A DNA stretch of 64,000 bases, from positions 12,703 through 76,702 of the forward strand of contig JAKSDC010000092.1 in assembly GCA_022360275.1 (NCBI GenBank), in the 5' to 3' direction. The DNA is from Chlorobiales bacterium. Lineage in GTDB: Bacteria > Bacteroidota > Chlorobiia > Chlorobiales > Chlorobiaceae. The position numbers and the translations under genes are program-made. The notes beneath the pieces are model-generated. The model was given only the letters and a program-made list of their open reading frames with translations, was not told the origin of the DNA and searched no databases. Position 1 is the first letter of the stretch, and each line of letters opens with the position of its first letter. This document shows positions 46,131-56,113 of this stretch, in pieces.

Positions 46131-47078
46131 ATGCGCACACTGATTCCCAAAGCTCTTCGTAACGGGGACACCATAGGGCTCATTTCACCTTCCTCGCCTT
46201 CTCCCGATCATGAAAAAATCGGTCAGGCGGTTACCTATCTCGAAAAACTCGGTTACAGGGTCAAGCCGGCCGGCCACTTCAACTGTCAGGGAGAAACCCG
46301 CAGGGAACTCGATCGGCGCAAGCTTCATGATCTCCATGAAATGTTTGCCGACCGGTCGGTCAAGGCAATTTTTTGCCTTAGAGGCGGTTCAGGTGCGACA
46401 AGACTGCTGGAAAATCTCGACTACGATCTCATTGCAAAAAACCCGAAGATTCTCGCCGGGTATTCGGATATTACCGCACTCTCGATCGCGCTTTACGCCA
46501 AAACAGGGTTGATCACTTTCTCGGGACCGATGCTCGCAACCGAGCTGCATAGCCCCAGCCCCTATACGGAAGCAAATTTCTGGAAAATCCTCGAATCAAC
46601 CTCTTCGACCCACCAGGTCGTCAACCATCCGGATCATCCTGTATGCATCTACCGGGAAGGTTCCGCTTCGGGAACCCTGCTTGCAGGAAACCTTACGGTT
46701 CTTTCCTGCCTTGTCGGCACAGCTTACCTGCCCCCGATGACAGACTCTATTCCTCTCTTTGAAGATATTAACGAAGAACCCTACCGTATCGACAGACTTC
46801 TGTCCCATTTTTATAATGCCGGCCTGCTAACCGGATGTGCCGCTCTTCTTTTCGGCCAGTTCAGCAGGGAAGCCATGGATTTCGATCAGGAACATCCCCT
46901 TCTTGATATTCTGCACTACTACACCGATAAAACCGCACCGCAAGTTCCGGTCGCTGCCGGACTTTCCTACGGCCATATCGATGATCTGCTGACCGTTCCG
47001 GTCGGCACCGGCTGCACGCTGCATGCCGGTGAAGCTGGGCTTTTGCTGACAATGCAGCCGGCAGTCTCAAAAGTTTAG
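46131..47078 (+). CDS. LD-carboxypeptidase (peptidase S66 family)
   Basis: Cytoplasmic enzyme that removes the terminal D-Ala from murein tetrapeptides during recycling. [19 protein letters not shown] opens the fold; [13 protein letters not shown] and [10 protein letters not shown] contain the nucleophile region with the catalytic Ser; [14 protein letters not shown] contains the family Glu, and [13 protein letters not shown] the His. Starts at 46113, 46125 and 46131 are all possible; I prefer 46131 because the first lies in the atpC terminator. No clear ribosome site. Confidence 0.88.
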   Translation: MRTLIPKALRNGDTIGLISPSSPSPDHEKIGQAVTYLEKLGYRVKPAGHFNCQGETRRELDRRKLHDLHEMFADRSVKAIFCLRGGSGATRLLENLDYDLIAKNPKILAGYSDITALSIALYAKTGLITFSGPMLATELHSPSPYTEANFWKILESTSSTHQVVNHPDHPVCIYREGSASGTLLAGNLTVLSCLVGTAYLPPMTDSIPLFEDINEEPYRIDRLLSHFYNAGLLTGCAALLFGQFSREAMDFDQEHPLLDILHYYTDKTAPQVPVAAGLSYGHIDDLLTVPVGTGCTLHAGEAGLLLTMQPAVSKV

Positions 47079-47205
47079 ATAAAAAGCAGAACTTGCGCCG
47101 GTTTCCGCGCCGACTCTGGAAACCGTACTTTACGATCTTTTCCGATTTTATTACATTTTTTACATGAGCCTCGTCATATTGTTCCATGCTTAAGATTCAT
47201 ATGCC

Positions 47206-47511
47206 ATGCCAAGTCTCTGGGAGGCCTCCCATAGCGGCGAACAAACCGAAGCCGTCTCACAGGAAACCCTCAGTGATACCCTCGATGCATACAGGGTAGT
47301 TCTGTTCAACGACGATGTACACACCTTCGATGAAGTCATCTTCCAGATCATCAAGGCGATTCAGTGTACGCGGTCAAAAGCTGAAAAACATACATGGGAG
47401 GTACATACCAAGGGCCGCTCCATCATCTACGCCGGAACATTGCCCGCTTGCCTGAAAGTCAGTTCCATTCTCGAGGAAATCGACCTCAAGACCGAGATAC
47501 AGACCGGTTAA
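47206..47511 (+). CDS. clpS: ATP-dependent Clp protease adaptor ClpS
   Basis: Adaptor delivering N-degron substrates to ClpAP or Clp[22 protein letters not shown] (about 29-48) contains the NDD substrate-pocket motif, and [20 protein letters not shown] matches the second helix and strand. 101 residues is normal. It stands alone, with about 130 bases upstream. Confidence 0.88.
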   Translation: MPSLWEASHSGEQTEAVSQETLSDTLDAYRVVLFNDDVHTFDEVIFQIIKAIQCTRSKAEKHTWEVHTKGRSIIYAGTLPACLKVSSILEEIDLKTEIQTG

Positions 47512-47831
47512 TTACTTTTTCAGGCTTCGCAAAAGCTTATGGAGCATCATGGACAAAACTGACCGATCCTGTAATACAATTTCTCAAAAAAACAATACGC
47601 AACCATTTCCTGAAGCCGAGTTGCGTGAGAAGAAAAAAATCTTCCCATTTTGCTGTTCATAACACTGATTTTGATGGGTTACCTTGCTGTCTGTAACGGG
47701 AATATATCTGTTTGCCTGTTTCGTCGCAGTTATACTGTATACTTTTTTGCGGACCATCTCAGGAAAAAAGGGCTGCGTAAATTTCCGGCCCGGGTCGCGC
47801 TTACAGTCTCCACGCCTGAGACGGCAAGGTC
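47512..47831. other. Gap between clpS and the convergent outer-membrane gene
   Basis: 320 bases with no credible gene. A small hairpin, CTGAGAC (47816-47822) and GTCTCAG (47829-47835) around GGCAAG, lies at the 3' end of the minus-strand gene but has no T-run on that strand. Confidence 0.4.
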
Positions 47832-49103
47832 TCAGTATTTAAACTCAAGTCCGAGTATAACAAGGTCAATTTTTTGAGCTGCCACTGGAGTATCTCCTTT
47901 ACTATACTCCAGTGTCATACCGGCATTTTCGCTTAGCCACCAGGTTGCGTAGGTATTAAATAAATCCGAGTAGCCCCCTTGACCGGACAATGCTTCAAAG
48001 AATTGATATGAAGTTCCAATATCGAGAGAATTGAAATATGCTTCGCCTATGCGAAAATCAAGCGCAACCTGTCCACCCAGACGAAACCAGTCGTCCCCTT
48101 CCTGCCGTGTCGTATAGATCCCCCCTTTTGCTGTTTCACTGTAATCAACTCTGGGTATAACTCGTAACTGGTACTGCAATCCACTGGACGTAATATTCTG
48201 AAAGCCTCCAAAATAGAGTTTTGATCCGAATAAGTAACCCACGTATTCGGCAGAAGCTTCAATGCCATAGATCTCATGGCGAAAATCAAAATCAGTCTGA
48301 AAGTATGGTTTTGCGGTAACTATCCACAACCGGCTGAAACCACGATCACTCGCAGCGGCAATATTCTCCTCATAAGTACCGGTCATTTTTTTGCTACCGG
48401 GAGATATGTAACCAATGACCGGCAGGCTGAAATCCAGCTCGTTGACCTCATACTCTGCTTTACCCTCAACCTCGGCAAGATTCCAGCCAATAACCGGAGT
48501 TATTTCAAATTCAGTTGACCTCCCCGGTCCATGTTGAAAGAAAAACTTTACAGGATAGCCAAGAGCACCTTGTGTGTTCCATGCCCCGCCGCCATTGATC
48601 AAGCGATTATCTGAAAACCCTATTGAAGCCCCTTTTGCATTTCGCAAAGCTTTAGCAAGCTCCGATTCACTTTTGCGCAAACGTATCGGGCCAAGACTCC
48701 CTTTATCTCCATTTTCACCTAATGGTTTTGCAATGGTCACCCCAGTAATGTTTTTCCATCCCGGCTTTTTTTGGTCATCTCTTTTTTCAGCAATAGCCAG
48801 AGAATCAAGCTCCTGCCATGTCCATGGCGCATCATGACCGGTAAGTGACTGCAGATCATCAAGATTATCCTGCATAGCAGCCACAAGCATGTCAATGTCA
48901 AGGCTCAATTGACCGGGGCTCAAAAATTTCGATAACGGCTCATCAGCGCGGTAGGCCAGATAAAGAGCTGCTTCATGCTCTTCCAGCATCTCGTCCGCTC
49001 CGGCGAAACTTTTGGCCGAAACATTTTCAGAAGCCTCAATGGTTTCTACCAAAAAGGACAAAAAAAAGACAGTCGCGCAGGCAATCACAAAAAAGTTCTT
49101 CAT
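47832..49103 (-). CDS. Exported, probable outer-membrane beta-barrel protein of unknown function
   Basis: A 423-residue protein I do not recognise. A signal peptide (FFVIACATVFFLSFLVETIEAS) is followed by an alpha-rich region of about 130 residues and then alternating hydrophobic strands with many aromatic ends (KFFFQHGPGRSTEFEITPVIGW; LYFGGFQNITSSGLQYQLR), ending in an aromatic residue (LGLEFKY), as outer-membrane barrels do. A small gene of unknown function (49128-49442) lies 24 bases upstream on the same strand and is probably co-transcribed. Role unknown; nutrient uptake or envelope structure would fit. Confidence 0.7.
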   Translation of the reverse strand: MKNFFVIACATVFFLSFLVETIEASENVSAKSFAGADEMLEEHEAALYLAYRADEPLSKFLSPGQLSLDIDMLVAAMQDNLDDLQSLTGHDAPWTWQELDSLAIAEKRDDQKKPGWKNITGVTIAKPLGENGDKGSLGPIRLRKSESELAKALRNAKGASIGFSDNRLINGGGAWNTQGALGYPVKFFFQHGPGRSTEFEITPVIGWNLAEVEGKAEYEVNELDFSLPVIGYISPGSKKMTGTYEENIAAASDRGFSRLWIVTAKPYFQTDFDFRHEIYGIEASAEYVGYLFGSKLYFGGFQNITSSGLQYQLRVIPRVDYSETAKGGIYTTRQEGDDWFRLGGQVALDFRIGEAYFNSLDIGTSYQFFEALSGQGGYSDLFNTYATWWLSENAGMTLEYSKGDTPVAAQKIDLVILGLEFKY

Positions 49104-49127
49104 AACCCCGCTTGTAATGTTGCTCTA

Positions 49128-49442
49128 TCAGTTTTTCGTTTTGTGCTTATCAGGGATCCCTTCCCAGATGACGCCGCGTAATGCTCCGACAGTTTCTGCT
49201 GCTGCAAGCTTGTGACCAGCAACATCGACATCCAAATCAGCAAAATCCATCGTTTCAATCGGTGTCTCCAAAGCACGAATCTGGTTTTGATTTTTTCCAA
49301 GCCCTTCTGGAGGCCTCGCCTGGAGCTTCATCTTGACCAATGGCTCAGAATCAAGACACCATTCCCGCTGCAGCATTTTTTTTGTGCGCCGCAACGTCAT
49401 CCTTCTTGTAATCGGTTCAATATCAGATTTTTTTTTATTCAT
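49128..49442 (-). CDS. Small hypothetical protein upstream of the outer-membrane gene
   Basis: A 104-residue protein, basic at its N-terminus (MNKKKSDIEPITRRMTLRRT) and acidic in the middle (ETMDFADLDVDVAGH). No membrane segment, signal or known motif is seen. AGGAG lies 7 bases before the ATG. It is placed just before the barrel-like gene on the same strand, which argues for a shared transcript and perhaps a shared role. Not recognised. Confidence 0.5.
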   Translation of the reverse strand: MNKKKSDIEPITRRMTLRRTKKMLQREWCLDSEPLVKMKLQARPPEGLGKNQNQIRALETPIETMDFADLDVDVAGHKLAAAETVGALRGVIWEGIPDKHKTKN

Positions 49443-49657
49443 AATCCTCTCCTGTTATGCATTGAAATCGAGATGAAAAAATTCTTTACGAGAGCTGCAA
49501 CACTCTATGCACTTACGGGGGTTCAGGGATCATATAAACGATTATCAACGTAAAAAAAAAGTGATTGCTTAATGATACATTATTCCAGACAAAAAACAAA
49601 TGATATTCCACACCGACAGTATTCAGAACAACTTTACCGAAGCACCGATTACACTGA

Positions 49658-50605
49658 TTAAAACATCAATGCATCGATTCTTTTCAAGTCTGCTTCAACA
49701 GCACGTTTAAGTGCATCACGATACTCTGCTGCCGATACTTTCCGGGAAATTTCAGGATAATCAAAAGCCTTGTAACACGGACGGTATTGGTCCATAATGT
49801 TTATCCAGGTGTTTGCGGAGATCTCTTCTGCAATGAACTTCACTACCGCTTCTGTTCCGGCAATATTGCCCGGCATAACCAGATGCCTTATCAGCAGTCC
49901 CTGCATTGCTATACCGCGTTTATCGATCACAAGCTCCCCAACCTGTCTGTGCATTTCTCTGATCGCCTTTCTGGCAACAGCAGGGTAGTCCGGGGCACCG
50001 GAATACTTTTCCGCCATTACCGGGTCAGCGTATTTGAAATCAGGCATGTAGATATCAATTATCCCATTGAGTATTTCAAGAGTCCCCACGGATTCATATC
50101 CTCCGCAGTTATAAACGATAGGGATATGGAGCCCTCCCTCGATAGCAACCTTCAGGCTCCTCAAAATCATCGGGTCCTGGTGTGTCGGCGTAACGAGATT
50201 GATGTTATGGCAGCCTTGTGCCTGCAAGTCCATCATGATCGATGCAAGGTGCTCGACACTGATTTCCTGCCCTTCGCCGAAATGGCTGATATCATAGTTC
50301 TGGCAGAAAACGCAGCCAAGGTCGCAGTTGCTGAAAAATATCGTCCCTGAGCCTCCCGTACCAACAAGAGGCCGCTCCTCGCCGAAATGAGGACCGTAGC
50401 TGGCCACGATTGCCGTATCTCCCATCCTGCAAAATCCCTTTTCACCTTTCTTACGATTTACTCCGCAGTTCCTTGGGCAAAGAGTACATGCTTCGAGGCA
50501 GCGATCAAGACCCGCAATCCTCCTATTCATCTCCTCAGAGGAACACCCCAGAAAGGAGGGAGGAAAATCATTTAGCATGTTTTTTTGAAAATCTCTTTTT
50601 TTCAT
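49658..50605 (-). CDS. PflX-type radical SAM protein
   Basis: A 315-residue radical SAM enzyme of the group annotated as pyruvate formate-lyase activating enzyme-like (PflX, COG1313). The cluster-binding motif is CDLGCVFCQN (C-x3-C-x2-C, about 94-103). An N-terminal CTLCPRNCGVNRKKGEKGFC adds further cysteines typical of the group. No glycyl radical enzyme gene is beside it, so it may act on another target. It stands alone between gaps. Confidence 0.86.
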   Translation of the reverse strand: MKKRDFQKNMLNDFPPSFLGCSSEEMNRRIAGLDRCLEACTLCPRNCGVNRKKGEKGFCRMGDTAIVASYGPHFGEERPLVGTGGSGTIFFSNCDLGCVFCQNYDISHFGEGQEISVEHLASIMMDLQAQGCHNINLVTPTHQDPMILRSLKVAIEGGLHIPIVYNCGGYESVGTLEILNGIIDIYMPDFKYADPVMAEKYSGAPDYPAVARKAIREMHRQVGELVIDKRGIAMQGLLIRHLVMPGNIAGTEAVVKFIAEEISANTWINIMDQYRPCYKAFDYPEISRKVSAAEYRDALKRAVEADLKRIDALMF

Positions 50606-51079
50606 GACAGCACCATACTCATCACTTGTATGCCTTTCTCTGACAGTGACTCAATACCTATCTGCAACTCACCACACCCGTTAAACAAAAAGCTGCTTTT
50701 GATTGTATTGAAAAATTAACGCTATGACATCAGGAAAAGTCCTCTTTCCGCGCTTAGTGATAATTTTTTATATACAAAGTCTTTTATAATGCATTGATGA
50801 TGAGATTACTCCTCACCTGTCGGGTGAAAGTCAAAACTGATAAAGAGACGCATTTGTTGAAATCCCGACAGGTCGGGATCAACGAAGCAATTGAAGCGTG
50901 GAATAAATACAGGGCAAAGGGCGCCGGTGTGCAGCATTATATGGGGATTTCTGATTCTTGTGTTATCTTCATTGACATTTGAGGTTATATGAGGAAGCAG
51001 CCTGAAAGGCCTTCGGCCGACCTGGGACAACAAAAGGGAACCAACAAAAGGCTTTAACACGTCTATTTGAACACTAACA
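50606..51079. other. Gap upstream of glycyl-tRNA synthetase with a palindrome
   Basis: 474 bases. A 62-residue open frame (50794-50982) has no recognisable domain and spans the palindrome listed separately, so I do not call it a gene. Further on, AAAGGCCTTCGGCCGACC near 51006-51031 can fold into a small GGCC hairpin. No T-box features (AGGGTGG-type antiterminator sequence) were found. Confidence 0.4.
50862..50879. repeat. Palindromic element ATCCCGAC-AG-GTCGGGAT
   Basis: A perfect 8-bp inverted repeat around an AG centre. This kind of short GC palindrome occurs as a dispersed element in some Bacteroidetes/Chlorobi genomes, by my memory. Only one copy was noticed in this window. Confidence 0.5.
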
Positions 51080-52549
51080 ATGAGCAATTCGGATACAGCA
51101 CGGGTGGAGAGCGTAGCTCAGTCGCCTGAAAAAGTCATGAATAAACTGGTTTCGCTTGCAAAGCGAAGAGGGTTCATCTATCCGTCATCGGAGATCTACG
51201 GAGGGCTCTCCTCCTGTTTCGACTATGGCCCGCTCGGCAGCGAGATGAAAAAGAACATCAAGGATCTCTGGTGGATCTCGATGACGAGAAAACACCGGAA
51301 TATCGTCGGCATCGATGCATCGATCATGATGAACCCGACGGTCTGGGAAGCTTCCGGGCATGTATCGAGTTTCAACGACCCGATGATTGACGACAAAACC
51401 ACCAAGCGCCGCTACCGTGCGGATCACCTGATCGAGAACCATATCGAGAAGCTTCGCCGCGACGGCAAGGAAGATGATGCTCACCGGGTAAGCACCTATT
51501 ATGAAAGGGCGTCGGAAGCCGAAGACCCGAACCGGGCTTTTTACGACATTATCATTGCCGAGGAGATAAAAGCACCGGATACCGGCTCCTCGGACTGGAC
51601 GGAGGTGCGCCAGTTCAACCTCATGTTCCAGTGCAACATGGGCGCGCTTGCCGACTCTTCGGGCATCGTTTATCTGAGACCGGAAACCGCCCAGGGAATT
51701 TTCGTTAACTTCCACAACGTCCGAGAATCCAGTCGCATGAAGGTGCCGTTCGGCATTGCACAGATCGGCAAGGCGTTCAGAAACGAGATCGTAAAAGGCA
51801 ATTTCATTTTCCGCATGGTAGAGTTCGAACAGATGGAAATGCAGTACTTCGTGAAACCGGGCGCACAGGAAGAGTCTTTCGAGGCATGGAGAGAAGAGCG
51901 TTACAACTGGTACATCGAAAGGCTGGGCATAGACAGATCCAAGCTCCATTGGTACAAGCACGACAAGCTCGCCCACTACGCCGACCTGGCCTATGACATC
52001 AAGTTCGAGTTCCCGTTCGGCATCGAGGAGATCGAGGGAATTCACTCCCGGACCGATTTCGATTTGAAACAGCACCAGGAGTTCTCGGGCAAGAACATGG
52101 AGTATATCGACCAAACAACCAACGAACGCTATATTCCCTATGTGGTTGAAACTTCTGCCGGTTGTGACCGGCTTTTCCTCGCACTCCTCTGTGATGCCTA
52201 TACGGAAGATGTTGTTGACGGCGAGCAGAGAGTGATGATGAAGTTCTCACCGAAAATCGCGCCGGTCAAGGCTGCCGTGCTGCCGCTGATGAAAAAAGGG
52301 GAGATGGGTGAAAAAGTAGCGCGGCTTCGCAACGAGCTTGCCGGCGATTTCCTTGTCCAGTATGACGACGCCGGATCTATCGGGAAACGCTACCGGCGGC
52401 AGGACGAGGTCGGAACCCCGTTCTGTTTCACGATCGATCACGATACGTTGGAAGACAACACCGTCACAGTGCGATTCCGTGATTCAGCACAACAGGAAAG
52501 GCTGGATATTTCAAAGGTAAAGGGTTTTCTTGCCGAGAAACTTGTCTAA
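51080..52549 (+). CDS. glyS: Glycyl-tRNA synthetase (alpha2 type)
   Basis: Class II synthetase charging tRNA-Gly. The N-terminal catalytic domain has [22 protein letters not shown] (about 32-53), [14 protein letters not shown] (motif 2 region), [20 protein letters not shown] and the motif 3-like stretch; the C-terminal anticodon domain follows near 390 ([13 protein letters not shown]). 489 residues fits the single-chain homodimeric form instead of the alpha/beta type. Confidence 0.96.
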   Translation: MSNSDTARVESVAQSPEKVMNKLVSLAKRRGFIYPSSEIYGGLSSCFDYGPLGSEMKKNIKDLWWISMTRKHRNIVGIDASIMMNPTVWEASGHVSSFNDPMIDDKTTKRRYRADHLIENHIEKLRRDGKEDDAHRVSTYYERASEAEDPNRAFYDIIIAEEIKAPDTGSSDWTEVRQFNLMFQCNMGALADSSGIVYLRPETAQGIFVNFHNVRESSRMKVPFGIAQIGKAFRNEIVKGNFIFRMVEFEQMEMQYFVKPGAQEESFEAWREERYNWYIERLGIDRSKLHWYKHDKLAHYADLAYDIKFEFPFGIEEIEGIHSRTDFDLKQHQEFSGKNMEYIDQTTNERYIPYVVETSAGCDRLFLALLCDAYTEDVVDGEQRVMMKFSPKIAPVKAAVLPLMKKGEMGEKVARLRNELAGDFLVQYDDAGSIGKRYRRQDEVGTPFCFTIDHDTLEDNTVTVRFRDSAQQERLDISKVKGFLAEKLV

Positions 52550-52564
52550 ACAACAGTAGAAAAC

Positions 52565-53704
52565 ATGCGCTACGATGCCGCGATCATAGGCGGAGGCCCC
52601 TCTGGAGCCGTTGCCGCTGCCGAACTTGCCAAGTCTGGCATTTCTACAGTTCTCATCGAACGGAATCTTGAAAATGTCAAACCCTGCGGCGGCGCAATTC
52701 CACTCGGGCTGATAAAGGAGTTCAACATCCCGGATACTCTGGTGGAAAAAAAGCTGTCGAAGATGAGCGTCCGTTCTCCTAAAGGCAGAATGATTTTTAT
52801 GGAAATGCCTAACGGCTACGTAGGCATGGTTCGCCGCGAACGTTTCGACAGCTACCTGCGCAACAGGGCACAACGCCATGGAGCCGAGATCACCGAGGCG
52901 CTCGTCAAGGAGATCAAACGAAACGGGAACAGCCATACCGTATATCTCTCCAAAGACCTTCCACCGGTAGAAGCCTCCTATATCATCGGAGCCGACGGCG
53001 CCAATTCCAAAACCGCTGGAGAACTCGGCTTTCCCCCGAACGAGCTGCAGGTGATCGCCATGCAGCAGCGGTTCCGCTGCTGCGACACACTGAAACCTTA
53101 CGAGGAGTTGGTTGAAATCTGGTTCGACGGGGAAGTGTCCCCTGATTTCTATGGCTGGATTTTTCCGAAAACCGACCATATCGCTATCGGAACCGGAACG
53201 GAGTTTCGCAAACACAATCTCAAAGCGTTGCAAAATCGTTTTGTCGAGAAGCTCGGTATCGCTGAAAAACCCTACCTCGATGAAGCGGCAAAGATTCCCA
53301 TGAAACCAAGAAAATCGTTCACACAGGATAAAGCCATACTGGTAGGAGATGCGGCCGGACTCGTAACACCGGCAAACGGCGAAGGCATATTCTTTGCCAT
53401 GCGTTCAGGAAAACTGGGAGCGCAAGCGGTGATCGAACGGGTGCGTAACAACCGGCCGCTGCAAACGTATGAGAAAACTTTCAGGAAACTGTATGCCCCA
53501 ATCTTTTTCGGACTGCAAACACTCCAGTCGGTCTATTATAAAAGCGACCGGCTCAGAGAAAGCTTTGTGGCAATCTGCGAGGATACCGATGTGCAGCAGA
53601 TCACCTTTGACTCTTACCTGTACAAGAAAATGGTTCCTGCTCCCTGGAGCGTACAGATGAAGATTTTCATGAAAAACATCTACCATCTGGTAAAAGGATC
53701 CTGA
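52565..53704 (+). CDS. bchP: Geranylgeranyl reductase BchP
   Basis: Flavoprotein reducing the geranylgeranyl tail of (bacterio)chlorophyll to phytyl. The FAD motif [19 protein letters not shown] opens the protein, followed by [34 protein letters not shown] and [26 protein letters not shown], NGxVGMVxRExFD and the GDAAG motif match Rhodobacter BchP closely by memory. 379 residues. It follows glyS by 15 bases and its TGA is directly followed by the ATG of a membrane protein gene. Confidence 0.93.
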   Translation: MRYDAAIIGGGPSGAVAAAELAKSGISTVLIERNLENVKPCGGAIPLGLIKEFNIPDTLVEKKLSKMSVRSPKGRMIFMEMPNGYVGMVRRERFDSYLRNRAQRHGAEITEALVKEIKRNGNSHTVYLSKDLPPVEASYIIGADGANSKTAGELGFPPNELQVIAMQQRFRCCDTLKPYEELVEIWFDGEVSPDFYGWIFPKTDHIAIGTGTEFRKHNLKALQNRFVEKLGIAEKPYLDEAAKIPMKPRKSFTQDKAILVGDAAGLVTPANGEGIFFAMRSGKLGAQAVIERVRNNRPLQTYEKTFRKLYAPIFFGLQTLQSVYYKSDRLRESFVAICEDTDVQQITFDSYLYKKMVPAPWSVQMKIFMKNIYHLVKGS

Positions 53705-54388
53705 ATGCTCCTTTCACTGCCGAACTGGCTTATCCATATATCCTCTTCCCTCGAATGGGGGATCGCCTCATTTCTGATGTACCGGTATGGCACAATGATC
53801 CGCCGGAAGGACGTGCAGCGATTGGGACTCTATATGATTCCTCACTGGATCGGCAGCTGGTTCGTGCTGGCCTACCATGTAAGCGGCGACACTATTCCGG
53901 TTCTGCTCGACCTTTCGGAAACCGTTAACCTTTTTGGCAGTATCGCACTGCTGTATGCTTCGCTTGGTATTCTTAAAACCATTAAGTCCCGAAGCTCGGC
54001 AGGTATAATGGCGGCAGCAGGATTTTTTCTTATTTCAGGCAGACCGCAATCCTTCATGGGCGAAGATGTGTTTGACCTGATTCTGCAAATCTCCAGTGTG
54101 GTTTACCTCACTTTTCTGGTGACCCTGATTCTGATCAAAAAAAGGGATCCAGATATTTTATCCGGCCTGACAGTCGCAGGCTTCTGGTTTGTGCTGGTGT
54201 TCATCAGCGTAACGGTATTTTTCATGTATCTTTCGACAGAGGTCCGCGCATTCCCGACGCTGAGCCATGACGATCTCCTGCACGGCAGCGCGGAAAGCCT
54301 GCTCTGCATAAGCAACCTGATGATCATTCTCGGCATCCACCGTCAGATCAAACGCTTCAAAAACAACCAAAGAACAGAGAATTCTTAA
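53705..54388 (+). CDS. Membrane protein fusing DUF2499-like and DUF3593-like regions, coupled to bchP
   Basis: A 227-residue polytopic protein with about six or seven membrane segments. Residues 1-93 (LPNWLIHISSSLEWGIAS; IPHWIGSWFVLAYHV) resemble DUF2499 (Ycf49-like), and residues 122-215 (VFDLILQISSVVYLTFLV; DDLLHGSAESLLCISNLM) resemble DUF3593. I know both as separate small membrane proteins of cyanobacteria and plastids. The start codon abuts the bchP stop (TGAATG), so translation is probably coupled, suggesting a membrane partner for BchP or the pigment pathway. The stop overlaps the convergent ctpA stop by 4 bases. Confidence 0.78.
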   Translation: MLLSLPNWLIHISSSLEWGIASFLMYRYGTMIRRKDVQRLGLYMIPHWIGSWFVLAYHVSGDTIPVLLDLSETVNLFGSIALLYASLGILKTIKSRSSAGIMAAAGFFLISGRPQSFMGEDVFDLILQISSVVYLTFLVTLILIKKRDPDILSGLTVAGFWFVLVFISVTVFFMYLSTEVRAFPTLSHDDLLHGSAESLLCISNLMIILGIHRQIKRFKNNQRTENS

Positions 54389-56073
54389 GGATTGAGAATT
54401 TCCCGGTACTCGCCGGAATCCCGCAGAATGGAAAGCGCTTTTTTAACGGCAGGATCACCCTCGATGATGCTTCTTCGGGCAGCGTTTTCGTCAAAGTGGC
54501 GCATGATCTCCTGTTCGAGTGCAAGTGCTATCGTTTCCGATTCATCGGAAACTTCTTTTGCCGCCATGCGCTTCATTTCGCTTTCCAGTGACGCAATCAG
54601 CGTATCGATTTTTCCGGAAGCTTTTTCCTGCTCGTCTTCAAGGGATTTTTCGATTGCCTCCAGCAGGATCTCGGGCTCGGTTTGGTAGGAAAACCCCTCT
54701 TTTTTGACAAAACGCTCAAAATCCCGCATCAGCGATGTTCTGTCGAGCCCGGCTTCCGGCAAACGATCGTTTGCAGCCCTGTACTTGTTTGCATACCGGA
54801 ACAGCATACCTTCCTTGCGTAAGGATGCCTCGTAGTCGGTCAACGTAGCTGCCTCGACCCTGATATCAGGCAGAATCCCTCCTCCACCATAGACTTTGCG
54901 ACTGTTCCGGGTATAAAAAACCTTTTTGTCTTTTTCCTTTTCCTCCCGCATGAGAACATCGCGCACTCCTCCAGTCCAGCCGTGTTCTTTCTGGATAAGA
55001 CGTCCCGAAGGCGTATAGTATTTTGCGGTGGTCAGCTTCAATGTGCAGTCGTAGGGAAGGCTGATGACCGATTGGACCAGTCCTTTTCCGAAAGAACGGT
55101 CACCGATAACAACCCCGCGGTCGAGCTCCTGGATTGCACCCGCGACAATCTCCGAGGCCGATGCGCTGTTTTTGTTTATCAACACGACAAGAGGCAACCT
55201 TTCCACAGCAGGCTCTCTGGCTGTCTGATAGCGGATCTCGCTTTCGGGATCACGCCCCCTTGTCGAAACAACCTGGCTCCCTTTTTCGACAAAGAGACCG
55301 GTTACATCGACGGCAACATCCAGAAGCCCCCCCGGATTGTTGCGCAGATCAAGGATAACCGCAGTCATGGGACGGTTCTTTATTCTGGCAGCCGCTTGCA
55401 TTTCACTGATTGCCCTGCCAAGCTCATCGGCACTTCTGTTACCGAATGAATTCATTTCGAAATAGCCCACCGTGCCGAAAAGCCAGGCATACTGTACGCT
55501 GTTTATCCGCACTTCCTGGCGTATCAGCGTGTACCGTTTTTTCCTCCTTTGTCCGTAACGCTCTATGGACAGGGTAACCCTGCTCCCGGAAGGACCTTTT
55601 ATGAAGTCTTTCACCTCGTCAAGCTCCTTTCCCTCGACCACGTGGCTATCGACCTTGACAATACGGTCGCCGACACGCAGATCTGCGTGTGCTGCCGGAG
55701 TTCCTTCAAAAACCGAGACGATATAAACATCCCCGGCAATCTCGGAAATCCTGACGCCGATCCCGGCATATTGTCCGCTGGTCAGCTCTCCAAGCTCCTG
55801 CGACTCTTCTTTATCAAGAAAAACCGTATAGGGGTCGAGCGTTTCAAGCATTCCGTCGATACCGGCATACATGAACTCGGCAGCGTTTATACTGTCCACG
55901 TACTTTTCTGACACTCCCCGGTACACATCGCCGAGCAGTTCTATGTTTTTCGCGATGGAAAAATACTCGCTCTCAGAGCCCTGCGACGGCTTCAGCGCTG
56001 TTCCCGTAACCAGAAACAGGATAACCATAACCGGAACCATCCTTCGGGACATGCTGTTTTTTGCGAGTTTCAT
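54385..56073 (-). CDS. ctpA: C-terminal processing peptidase (S41 family)
   Basis: Periplasmic or membrane-anchored tail-specific protease. An N-terminal signal (MVPVMVILFLVTGTALKPSQG) is followed by a PDZ domain (GVRISEIAGDVYIVSVFEGTP onward, about 97-180) and the S41 core. The catalytic Ser is in NKNSASASEIVAGA and the Lys in DRSFGKGLVQS. A long charged C-terminal region of about 170 residues follows. 562 residues is at the long end for the family. No close operon partner. Confidence 0.93.
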   Translation of the reverse strand: MKLAKNSMSRRMVPVMVILFLVTGTALKPSQGSESEYFSIAKNIELLGDVYRGVSEKYVDSINAAEFMYAGIDGMLETLDPYTVFLDKEESQELGELTSGQYAGIGVRISEIAGDVYIVSVFEGTPAAHADLRVGDRIVKVDSHVVEGKELDEVKDFIKGPSGSRVTLSIERYGQRRKKRYTLIRQEVRINSVQYAWLFGTVGYFEMNSFGNRSADELGRAISEMQAAARIKNRPMTAVILDLRNNPGGLLDVAVDVTGLFVEKGSQVVSTRGRDPESEIRYQTAREPAVERLPLVVLINKNSASASEIVAGAIQELDRGVVIGDRSFGKGLVQSVISLPYDCTLKLTTAKYYTPSGRLIQKEHGWTGGVRDVLMREEKEKDKKVFYTRNSRKVYGGGGILPDIRVEAATLTDYEASLRKEGMLFRYANKYRAANDRLPEAGLDRTSLMRDFERFVKKEGFSYQTEPEILLEAIEKSLEDEQEKASGKIDTLIASLESEMKRMAAKEVSDESETIALALEQEIMRHFDENAARRSIIEGDPAVKKALSILRDSGEYREILNP

Positions 56074-56113
56074 ACCAGAGATCTTTGAACCTTATGCAAA
56101 CAGACCGATACGG

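Noticed and set aside
50794..50982. A 62-residue open frame upstream of glyS
   Set aside because: No family features, spans a palindromic repeat and lacks a convincing ribosome site; treated as non-coding.
50983..51079. Possible T-box leader before glyS
   Set aside because: A GGCC hairpin is present, but the conserved T-box antiterminator sequence and a terminator are missing.
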